From assembly GCA_037129475.1 (NCBI GenBank), contig JBAXUY010000034.1, forward strand, positions 1 through 27,280: a stretch of DNA of 27,280 nt, given 5' to 3'. Shown here one piece after another: positions 20,841-27,280 of the stretch (position 1 is its first letter; every line of letters starts with the position of its first letter). The notes below the pieces were generated by a model. The model saw only the letters and a program-made list of their open reading frames with translations, had not been told where the DNA came from and made no database searches. The DNA is from RGVT01 sp037129475. GTDB taxonomy: Bacteria; Planctomycetota; Planctomycetia; Pirellulales; UBA1268. The position numbers were made by a program, and so were the translations under genes.

Positions 20841-22435
20841 GGTCGGCACCGCGTCCACTCGTGATCGACATACCGCCAGGGGCGGCCCTGCGGCGGTGCG
20901 TCGCGCAGGCACTCGGGCAGCCGCGCGGCGGAAACGCCGTCGAAGCAGAGTCGGCGGGCGAACCGCAGGATCGACCACGGCATGCCCACGGCCGAAAAGA
21001 ACGGCGGCGCGGCCGACGGCCATGGGCCGCCGTGCTGCATCGGCGGCGTGACGGCGAGGCCCGTCGGCATCCGGTTCTCGATGATCCGGCCGGTGCGCGC
21101 CTCGAGCAGGGGCTGAATCGCGGTGGCGGCGTCGTCGTCGCAGCCGTCCTGCGCGAGATAGAGGCTCGCGCCGAGGGCGCCCGGCACGAGGGCGAGAGCC
21201 TGCGCGAGTTCGGCGAGCGTGGCGGCCCGCACCACGAGCGTCGCGTTGCCAAACGCCTCGACGAACAGTCGATCGGGCCGCGCGAGCACGTCCGCCGCGG
21301 ACACTTCGAGCAGCGTCGCGGGATGACGGCAGCCCTCCGCAGGTGGTGCCTCACCCGCGACGAGGCGAGCCCCGGCGGTGCGGAGCCGTGCAACGCCGTC
21401 CGAGAGGCGGGCGAGCCCGAGGGGGCCGAGGAGCACCTGCTGGCCGACGGCTGAAAATTTCTCGACGAGCGCCGCGACGAACACCCGCCCCGCGGCGTCG
21501 TCGATGAGGAACACGAGCCCCGGCTTCGTGCAGAACTGTCCCGCAGACCCGGTGACACTCGCCGTGAGTTCGCCGGCGATCGCCGGGCCCCGCTCGGCGA
21601 GGGCGCCCGGCAGGAGCACGACGGGGTTGAGGCTGCCCATTTCGACCCAGATCACGCGGCCGGCGGACGAGGCCGCGGCGAAGAGTTTTCTTCCCGCCTC
21701 GTGGCCACCCGTGAAGCCCGTGACGCCGACCCGCGGATCGGCCACCAGCCGTTCGCCATCGGCCGGCGCGATGCCGTGGAGCAGTTGTATCGTCGCGGGC
21801 GGCAGTCCTGCTTCGGCGAGCGCTGCGGCCGCCTCGCGGGCCGCGATCAGCGACACGGTCGGACAGCCGGGATGAGCCTTCGCGATCACGGGGTTGCCCG
21901 CGGCGATCGCCGCGGCGAAGTCGCCGCCGGTGACGGCGCCGTAGGCGAACGGAAAATTGCCCGGTGGAAACACGACCACCGGTCCGAGGCCGAATGCAGC
22001 CGAGCGGATGTTGCGCTGCGTGTCGAGCATCGCCATCCGCCATGTGCCCTCACGGGCGGCGTGCGCCGCTTGTCGCAACTGATCGAGCATCCGGGGCAGT
22101 TCGACGTCGGTGAGCCGCGGCTTCACGGCGAGCCCGGTTTCGGCGTGGGCCGCCGCGACGAGTGCGTCGGCCTGCCGTTCGAGCCGCGCTGCATACCGTT
22201 CCAGAAAATCGGCCCTCTGGCCGTCCGGCAGCGCGGCGAGTTCACGGGCGGCGACCACGGCCGCGTCGAGTGCCGCATCCACGTCGGCCCAGCCGCTCAC
22301 GGGCCATGCCGTGTCGTGCGGACGACCCGTGGACGGGTCGAATGCCCGGAACGAATCGGCCGCCGTGGCTGGCCGCCACGTGCCCGCGATCAGGATGGGG
22401 GGCGGTGTCTTCACGGAGGCAAGCGTACCCTCCAC
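20837..22435 (-). CDS. Aldehyde dehydrogenase, alpha-ketoglutaric semialdehyde dehydrogenase type
   Basis: This encodes 532 residues from a GTG at 22435. The cofactor and oxyanion region includes VVVFPPGNFPFAYG with the conserved Asn and the nearby VIAKAHPGCP. The catalytic Glu is in VEMGSLNPVVLLP, and the catalytic Cys is in GQFCTKPGLVF; the EMGSLNPV and GQFCTKPG forms are the ones I associate with alpha-ketoglutaric semialdehyde dehydrogenases, which finish oxidative pentose, hexarate or hydroxyproline breakdown. Whether it serves such a pathway here is not shown. The start is uncertain: the GTG at 22435 lacks a ribosome site and another GTG at 22414 has GGAGG at a long 14-base distance. 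It overlaps the GT31-methyltransferase start and lies 27 bases after the hydrolase gene. Confidence 0.85.
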   Translation of the reverse strand: MEGTLASVKTPPPILIAGTWRPATAADSFRAFDPSTGRPHDTAWPVSGWADVDAALDAAVVAARELAALPDGQRADFLERYAARLERQADALVAAAHAETGLAVKPRLTDVELPRMLDQLRQAAHAAREGTWRMAMLDTQRNIRSAAFGLGPVVVFPPGNFPFAYGAVTGGDFAAAIAAGNPVIAKAHPGCPTVSLIAAREAAAALAEAGLPPATIQLLHGIAPADGERLVADPRVGVTGFTGGHEAGRKLFAAASSAGRVIWVEMGSLNPVVLLPGALAERGPAIAGELTASVTGSAGQFCTKPGLVFLIDDAAGRVFVAALVEKFSAVGQQVLLGPLGLARLSDGVARLRTAGARLVAGEAPPAEGCRHPATLLEVSAADVLARPDRLFVEAFGNATLVVRAATLAELAQALALVPGALGASLYLAQDGCDDDAATAIQPLLEARTGRIIENRMPTGLAVTPPMQHGGPWPSAAPPFFSAVGMPWSILRFARRLCFDGVSAARLPECLRDAPPQGRPWRYVDHEWTRCRP

Positions 22436-22462
22436 GGTCCGGCGCCGGTCAATCGGTCGGCG

Positions 22463-24817
22463 TCATTTCCGCGGCCACTGGACGACCGCCCAAAAGGGGT
22501 GCCGACGGTCGCCGCGCCGTCGGAGATCTTCGAGCAGCACGTCGACGTCGGCCGTGGGCACGTCGGCCGCGATTTTGCGGCCATCGAGCGTGATCACGAG
22601 CGGGATGGTGAAATCGACGAGTTCGGGCGAGAGCCAGACGGTCACCTGCTCTGCCCCGCAGCGGACGGCGAGCGAGTTTCCGGCCGCCTTCCCCTCGATC
22701 ATGAAGGGTCGGATGTCCTTCGGCGGTGGCCACTGGCTCGGCAGGACGATCGTGCGGCTCGGAGCGCCGGCCATCTCGATCCACCAGAAGAACCGATCCC
22801 AGGGGCGCATCGACACCGCCTCGATCGAGCGTGGGAAAAAGTCGCGTTGCCGTGTCCGCATCCAGGCGAAGATGCGCAGGATCTCGTCGGAAAAGTGCTC
22901 GTGGCCGCGGCCACGGTATTCGACGTACGTGGTGTCGAACCCCTTGGCGAAGTAGCGATCGAGGTCCATCCCGTTGCGGGCGATGCTCGCTCCGTCGAGT
23001 TCGCCGCCCACGACGTAGATCGGGAGGGTCCGGGCGTTCCGCCAGGAGTGGTTCACGTACTTCCCCGCGGCGGGCGCGACCGCCACGAGCCCCGCCCACA
23101 GATCGGGGTGCGCAAGCGCGATGTCCCAGGCCGCGTCGCCGCCGAGGGAATGGCCCGAGAGAAACACGCGGTCGCTGTCGATCGCGAACCGGCCCATCAC
23201 CTCGCGAAGCGAGTTCAGCACCGCGGCATGCTCGCGGGCGGAATACTCGTAGGCCGTCTGGCCCGGCCGGAGCCAGGCGGGGGCGATCACGATCGTGCCG
23301 TGCCGTGCCGCCTGCCCCTGGCGGACGCCGTCGGGGCCGGGCAGCCCTGCCCACCAGTCGATCTGTTGGAGCGGCGTCGTCCAGGCCGCGTGCAGCGAAA
23401 CGACGGCCGGGTAGGTGCGGAGGGGATCGTATTCCGGCGGCAGTTGGACATGGCACTCGAACGGTGGCTCACCATCGAGCCCGGGCACCGTGACGACGTG
23501 ATACCCCGCTGCCTGTGCGGGGGGCGGATCGAGCGGCGGCCGCATCTGTCGGGCGAGTCCGGCCACGGTGGCTGCGTCGAAGGCTTCCTCGGATCGGAGC
23601 GCCGCCCGAATCCGCCCCCGCCCGCCCTGATCGTCGGCCCGCAGGTAGTCGCGCAGGAGGTCGCGGACGCGGGCGGCCGAGAGCGCGAGCTTGAGGTTGT
23701 CGGTGGCGGCGGCGGCGCCCAGGAGCCAGCTGCTGACGCCGAGGGCGACCGCCCTGTCGGCGGGTGTCTCTGGGTCGGTGCCGAGCCGTTCGAACGTCGA
23801 CAGCCGCTCGAGCGTGGCGAACGACAGCTCAGCGGTGAGTTCGTCGAGCATCCGACCGACGGCCGTCGCCTCCTGCTCGTCACTGATCGCGCGAGCCTTG
23901 CTCCGCAGCGCCTCCACCAGCCGGCCGGCCCGGGCCTGACGGTCGCGATAGGAGTCGCGTGCCTCACGCACCCGCTCCAGCACTTCGCCGCCGGCGTTCT
24001 CCGTCGGAAACTGCTCGAGCAGTCGCATGGCGAACCGATCCTGTCCTGCACCGCCGCGGAGGAGGATTTCGTCGAGCAGCCGCGTGGCGGCCAGTTCACC
24101 GAGCCGGCGGCGCTCCTCGGCGAGGTCGGCCAGATTCGGAAAATCGGCCAGCACCTCGTCGAGTTCCTGCCGGGCCTCGTCGTACCGCTCCGACTGCAGG
24201 AGGAGCCGCACGATCCGCAGGCGCTCGTCGGGATTCGTGCGGTCGATCTGCTGGTCGATCACCCGGCGGAGCACGTCGCGTGGAATCGACGACGTGGCGA
24301 CCCGCTGGTCGAGGAGGACAGGCTGCTCGGTGAGGATGCCTTCGAGGCTGGTCCAGCGCGGCGTGATCCGGGTGATTCCCTGCACGACGTCGATCCGGCC
24401 GGATGCGGTGGCCAGCGAGATGATCCGCCGACCGAACTCGTCGAACGGCGTGGCCTCGACGATGCCTCCGACTGCAGCGACGCGGCGACCGGCTTCCGGC
24501 ACGCGCTGCGGCACCTTGACGGTTTCCTGTCCCGTGCCCACGGCCCCCGGCTCCACCTTCACGACGCGACGCTTGGAGACCATCGTGCGGGTGAGTTCAT
24601 CGTCGCACATCAGCACCGGGCCGCCGGTTTCCCCCCGAAACTCCGCGGTGGCCGGATCGACGGCGACCCCGGTGAGGATGGCGAACCGGCCTTCGAGCAC
24701 CCGTCCGTCGGCGAGCTCCACGGTGTCTCCGCACGAGGGCCGGCCCGGCTGCAGGGCTGCCTCGAGCAGCGCGCACAGCAGGACGAGGATTCGCGGTGAT
24801 GGCCGGGCCCGGTCCAT
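22463..24817 (-). CDS. Secreted alpha/beta-hydrolase with long N-terminal region
   Basis: This encodes 784 residues from the ATG at 24817. A signal peptide is visible (MDRARPSPRILVLLCALLEAAL). Residues ~35-110 contain DTVELADGRVLEGRF and MVSKRRVVKVEP, resembling the N-terminal region of the peptidase-like protein at 7506-8990. A helical, repeat-like middle (about 160-420) follows. The C-terminal ~300 residues are an esterase/PHB-depolymerase-like alpha/beta-hydrolase with the nucleophile elbow GHSLGG (Ser557), and RGHEHFSDE as a likely histidine segment. A secreted ester or polymer hydrolase is the inference. A GTG at 24841 would lengthen the N-terminus. It heads the run hydrolase, aldehyde dehydrogenase, GT31-methyltransferase. 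Confidence 0.8.
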   Translation of the reverse strand: MDRARPSPRILVLLCALLEAALQPGRPSCGDTVELADGRVLEGRFAILTGVAVDPATAEFRGETGGPVLMCDDELTRTMVSKRRVVKVEPGAVGTGQETVKVPQRVPEAGRRVAAVGGIVEATPFDEFGRRIISLATASGRIDVVQGITRITPRWTSLEGILTEQPVLLDQRVATSSIPRDVLRRVIDQQIDRTNPDERLRIVRLLLQSERYDEARQELDEVLADFPNLADLAEERRRLGELAATRLLDEILLRGGAGQDRFAMRLLEQFPTENAGGEVLERVREARDSYRDRQARAGRLVEALRSKARAISDEQEATAVGRMLDELTAELSFATLERLSTFERLGTDPETPADRAVALGVSSWLLGAAAATDNLKLALSAARVRDLLRDYLRADDQGGRGRIRAALRSEEAFDAATVAGLARQMRPPLDPPPAQAAGYHVVTVPGLDGEPPFECHVQLPPEYDPLRTYPAVVSLHAAWTTPLQQIDWWAGLPGPDGVRQGQAARHGTIVIAPAWLRPGQTAYEYSAREHAAVLNSLREVMGRFAIDSDRVFLSGHSLGGDAAWDIALAHPDLWAGLVAVAPAAGKYVNHSWRNARTLPIYVVGGELDGASIARNGMDLDRYFAKGFDTTYVEYRGRGHEHFSDEILRIFAWMRTRQRDFFPRSIEAVSMRPWDRFFWWIEMAGAPSRTIVLPSQWPPPKDIRPFMIEGKAAGNSLAVRCGAEQVTVWLSPELVDFTIPLVITLDGRKIAADVPTADVDVLLEDLRRRGDRRHPFWAVVQWPRK

Positions 24818-24888
24818 AGACAGGCGAGTGTAGGACGGCACGGGGCTGCCGGACCACAGCAGACTGCGCCGGCCCCGCGGATCGTTTC

Positions 24889-24917
24889 TTGACGGGGCGC
24901 AGGCCCGAATCGAGAAT
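24889..24917 (+). promoter_or_regulatory. Candidate sigma-70 promoter for the small membrane protein and di-heme gene
   Basis: TTGACG (24889-24894, five of six) and GAGAAT (24912-24917, four of six) are separated by 17 bases. The start site near 24924 would be about 34 bases before the GTG at 24958. The placement in the 140-base divergent spacer fits well. Confidence 0.4.
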
Positions 24918-24957
24918 TCAGCACGATCTCACGCCCTCCGGTCGAGTCTGGAATATT

Positions 24958-25230
24958 GTGGTAGCCACCCGCGGAATCATCAGGCGCCTGCTGCTGACGG
25001 GCGTCGCCGGTTCGGTGCTGCTGCCAATCGTGCTGGCGGTGGTGATCGGGCTGGGTGTGCTCCTGCAGGCGGTGGGCGACGTCGCCGGCGGCCGCGTGTG
25101 CGGTCGCGCGGCGCTGGTCGTTGGCGTGTGCTGGCTCGTGGCGATCATCACCACGGCGGTGGCGAGCGGGGCCGCGCTGCTCGACGACCGTCATCCTTCC
25201 GCGGACAACGACGTGCAGCCCCGCCCATGA
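24958..25230 (+). CDS. Small membrane protein, unknown function
   Basis: This encodes about 90 residues from the GTG at 24958. Two hydrophobic segments (LLLTGVAGSVLLPIVLAVVI and ALVVGVCWLVAIITTAVASG) flank a short loop with GDVAGGRVCGR, and the basic start ATRGIIRRLL suggests the N-terminus stays inside. The C-terminus is a short hydrophilic tail. Using the TTG at 24889 instead would place the start on the -35 box and add a non-hydrophobic extension, so the GTG is preferred, although no clear ribosome site is seen. The stop overlaps the start of the di-heme gene (ATGA), so it is likely made together with it; a membrane anchor or partner for that protein is possible but unproven. Confidence 0.6.
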   Translation: MVATRGIIRRLLLTGVAGSVLLPIVLAVVIGLGVLLQAVGDVAGGRVCGRAALVVGVCWLVAIITTAVASGAALLDDRHPSADNDVQPRP

Positions 25231-27131
25231 CGCTTCGCCTCCGCTCCGTCGGTACGGCCATCCTCGTCGCGGCCCTCGTCTCCGCAGGCCCGCCCGCGCT
25301 CGCAGCCGAGCCGGCTTCGCCCGCCGATGTCCGTCGAACGCTCGACGAGGCCAGGCAGTTGGTCGACGGCGGGAAGCCGGGCAAGGCCAGGCACCTCCTC
25401 GTTGCGGCGTGCGCCGACCTTGCGGCCCTGGCCGGCCTCGAACGGGTGCCTTCGGGGGTGCGGCCGCTGGTCGACCTGTGCACGCGGCTCAAGGACGATC
25501 TCGACCTCGAAGGCGTCGACGTGTCGGGCATCGAGATCCCGCACCTGAAGACCGCGCGGCCCGACGCCGCGAAGCCGCCTGCCACTGCCGCGAAGCCGCC
25601 GGTCCGCCCGGCGCCCGGCATCAGCTTCACCCGACAGGTCGCTCCGTTGCTGGTCACGCACTGCGGCGGGTGCCACGTCACGGGCCGCAAGGGCGGCTTC
25701 CAGATGGCGTCGTACGACGCGCTCATGAAAACGGGCGTCGTCCAGCGAGGCGTCGGCGATTCGAGCCGGCTCGTCGAGGTGATCGAGACCGGCGACATGC
25801 CGCGTGGCGGTGGCAAGGTGGCGCCGCAAGACCTGGCGCTGCTCGTGGCGTGGATCAACACCGGGGCGTCGTTCGACGGCCCCGATCCCCTCGCTCCTCT
25901 GGGTCAAACTCCCGGGGCGGCCCCGGCTGCAACCGCTGGCATGACGGCACCCGTCGCCTCGGCACCCGTCGTCTTGAAGCCCGGCGACGTGTCGTTCGCC
26001 TTCGACGTCGCCCCGGTGCTGCTCAAGAACTGCGCGGGCTGCCACGACGACGACGATCCGGAAGCCCGGCTCTCGATGCACACGTTCGCACGATTCGCCC
26101 GCGGCGGCGAGAGTGGCGCGGCGTTCGTCGCCGGTCGCGGTGCCGACAGTCTGCTCGTTCGCAAGATCAAGGGCGCGAGCGGCATCGAGGGGCAGCGGAT
26201 GCCGATCGGCAGACCGCCGCTTCCGGCCGACGTGATCGCGCTTGTTGAAAAGTGGATCGACCAGGGCGGCCGTCTCGACATGCTCGGGCCGAACGCGACG
26301 CTCGCCGATCTCGCCGCTGCCGGGAGGGCCCGCAGCCTCTCGCACGACGACCTCAAGCGGGCGAGATTCGCCGCGGCGGAGAAACTCTGGCGCCGGGCGC
26401 TCGCCGACGAGGCGCCCGCGACGGTGGCGCTCGACGACGTGATCGTGATCGGCAACCTTCCGCAGTCGAGGCTCGACGAGGCGGCCGGCACGATCGAATC
26501 GGCGGCCTCAGTCGCCCGGAAGCAGTTGATCGACGGCGACGGCCCGCTGCTCAAGGGGGGCGTAGCCTGCCTCCTGTTCGCGAAGGCGTACGATTACTCG
26601 AATTTCCGGCAGACGATCCTCGGTGAGGAGCGGCCCAAGGGGCTCACGGGCAACGCCGGCGTGTCTGGCGACGTGGCCTACGGAGCACTGATCGTTCCGT
26701 CGCGGTCCGACGATGATTCCGCGAACGATCTTGCGGCACTGGCCGCCGAGCAGGTCGCGGCGGCCGCGTTCGTGGGGCGAGGAGCGCCCGCGTGGTTCGC
26801 GCAAGGCGCCGGCCGCGCGGTCGCGGCAAAGGTCGCCCCGAAGGCGGCCGTGACGAAAGCCTGGAAGGGCGAGGCAGCGGAGGCCCTGGCACGGCTGGCC
26901 GCACCGGAGGACTTCTTCGGAGGTCACGCCGGGCCGGTCGCTCAAGCAGCCATCGGCGGCGGCTTCGTGTCGGCCCTCGCCCCCTCCCCTGCCAAACTCC
27001 AAGCCCTCGTGGCCCGCCTCGACGGCGGCGACTCGTTCGACACGGCCTTCGTGGAAGTCTTCAAGAGCCCCGCGCCGGCCCTCTTCTCCGCGTGGATCGC
27101 GAAGGAATCCCGCAAGCCCACTCGCCGCTGA
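25227..27131 (+). CDS. Secreted di-heme c protein (planctomycete cytochrome type) with a degenerate peptidase MA-like C-terminus
   Basis: This encodes 634 residues. The signal peptide has core VGTAILVAALVSAG ending at ALAAEP. Two similar domains each carry a c-heme site: CGGCH at 146-150 and CAGCH at 269-273. Each heme domain ends in a Met-containing segment that could supply the sixth ligand (DMPRGG and RMPIGR). These fit the planctomycete-type cytochrome group (PSCyt1-like). Residues ~370-634 align by eye with the gluzincin at 7506-8990, but HExxH is AEQVA (507-511) and the later Glu is Gln526 in PAWFAQG. The ATG at 25227 overlaps the upstream stop. The composite repeat follows directly. 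Electron transfer or heme sensing is inferred; the C-terminal role is unknown. Confidence 0.85.
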   Translation: MTLRLRSVGTAILVAALVSAGPPALAAEPASPADVRRTLDEARQLVDGGKPGKARHLLVAACADLAALAGLERVPSGVRPLVDLCTRLKDDLDLEGVDVSGIEIPHLKTARPDAAKPPATAAKPPVRPAPGISFTRQVAPLLVTHCGGCHVTGRKGGFQMASYDALMKTGVVQRGVGDSSRLVEVIETGDMPRGGGKVAPQDLALLVAWINTGASFDGPDPLAPLGQTPGAAPAATAGMTAPVASAPVVLKPGDVSFAFDVAPVLLKNCAGCHDDDDPEARLSMHTFARFARGGESGAAFVAGRGADSLLVRKIKGASGIEGQRMPIGRPPLPADVIALVEKWIDQGGRLDMLGPNATLADLAAAGRARSLSHDDLKRARFAAAEKLWRRALADEAPATVALDDVIVIGNLPQSRLDEAAGTIESAASVARKQLIDGDGPLLKGGVACLLFAKAYDYSNFRQTILGEERPKGLTGNAGVSGDVAYGALIVPSRSDDDSANDLAALAAEQVAAAAFVGRGAPAWFAQGAGRAVAAKVAPKAAVTKAWKGEAAEALARLAAPEDFFGGHAGPVAQAAIGGGFVSALAPSPAKLQALVARLDGGDSFDTAFVEVFKSPAPALFSAWIAKESRKPTRR

Positions 27132-27142
27132 GCACCTGCACC

Positions 27143-27224
27143 GGCTTCGGGCTCCCCATACCCCATCGCCGGACGTTCGTCTGGTTGAACGCGCCGGCTC
27201 CCGGAGTACGGGGAGCCCGAAGCC
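27143..27224 (+). repeat. Composite inverted repeat, right copy
   Basis: Arms at 27143-27161 and 27206-27224 are 19-base inverted repeats with 18 of 19 matches (GGCTTCGGGCTCCCCATAC against its complement). The core ATCGCCGGACGTTCG at 27165-27179 is identical to the reverse complement of 147-161, and a further block of about 29 bases before the second arm resembles the corresponding part of the left copy. The element starts 12 bases after the di-heme stop codon. It may act as a 3' end or terminator structure in addition to being a dispersed repeat. Confidence 0.75.
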
Positions 27225-27234
27225 TTCTCCGTAG

Positions 27235-27280
27235 CGACAGAGCTCCAGCTCTGTCGATCGACAGGCCTGGAGGCCTGTCG
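27235..27280. repeat. Two tandem 22-bp palindromic hairpin units, 24-base period
   Basis: Unit one (27235-27256) has 10-base arms CGACAGAGCT around CC; unit two (27259-27280) has arms CGACAGGCCT around GG. They are separated by AT. Compared in the same orientation, the units differ at two paired positions in each arm, and both differences keep the pairing. The second unit reaches the window edge, so further copies may follow. The same unit is at 9-30. Confidence 0.85.

Noticed and set aside
21701..24799. A 1032-codon open frame on the plus strand
   Set aside because: It lies antisense to the aldehyde dehydrogenase and hydrolase genes, which have clear motifs. The translation is low-complexity (Arg, Gly, His, Asp-rich), as expected from the mirror of GC-rich codons.
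24889..24957. Longer version of the small membrane protein starting at TTG 24889
   Set aside because: The TTG coincides with a good -35 box and the extension is not hydrophobic; a start at GTG 24958 fits better.
27235..27280. CRISPR-like array from regularly spaced palindromic repeats
   Set aside because: The units are separated by only two bases, so there are no spacers, and no cas gene is present.

Overview
The window looks like chromosomal DNA from a high-GC planctomycete, most plausibly from the Pirellula-type orders. This rests on a secreted protein with two planctomycete-style c-type heme domains, several long secreted proteins without a recognisable family, an alanine/lysine-rich histone-tail-like small protein, a strong G/C third-position bias, and intergenic palindromic repeats. 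I see no tRNA, rRNA, CRISPR array, transposase or phage gene. No gene-free stretch exceeds about 215 bases.

Layout from left to right. Positions 1-213 hold a composite palindromic repeat, followed by a thioredoxin gene on the minus strand (214-543). A divergent zinc-less alcohol dehydrogenase fused to an extra C-terminal beta-rich domain lies at 667-2049, then a 57-residue lysine-tailed protein. On the minus strand, a TolB-like beta-propeller protein is translationally coupled to proC (4388 to 2425). On the plus strand, a PduO-type cobalamin adenosyltransferase overlaps glnD (4435-7585). A minus-strand run from 12874 to 7506 encodes, in transcription order, a short-chain dehydrogenase, RfbA, a GT-A-like glycosyltransferase, xylose isomerase and a secreted gluzincin-type putative peptidase. 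Its last gene overlaps the end of glnD tail to tail by 80 bases. On the plus strand follow pyruvate kinase, argG, a multi-pass membrane protein and a secreted 671-residue protein of unknown function (13030-19145). A second minus-strand run (24817 to 19149) encodes a secreted alpha/beta-hydrolase, an alpha-ketoglutaric-semialdehyde-type dehydrogenase and a GT31-like glycosyltransferase fused to a methyltransferase. Finally, on the plus strand, a small membrane protein is coupled to the di-heme protein (24958-27131). A second copy of the left-end repeat closes the window.

Most of the recognisable genes are metabolic: nitrogen signalling (glnD), proline and arginine synthesis (proC, argG), glycolysis (pyk), pentose use (xylA), sugar-nucleotide and glycan assembly (rfbA, two glycosyltransferases) and cobalamin activation. 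Stop/start overlaps of the ATGA type occur at five junctions, so translational coupling is a general organising principle here.

The most notable observations are four. First, a composite palindromic repeat sits at both window ends, in the same orientation relative to the gene it follows, with compensatory base changes in its hairpins. Second, a heme-c protein carries a C-terminal domain that looks like an inactivated version of the gluzincin peptidase encoded elsewhere in the window. Third, there is a GT31-methyltransferase fusion. Fourth, there are two dense G-quadruplex motifs on the minus strand, one spanning the proC stop codon and one in the pyk leader. Because repeats break short-read assemblies, the window could be a whole contig ending in repeats, which would make the bracketing partly an artefact.
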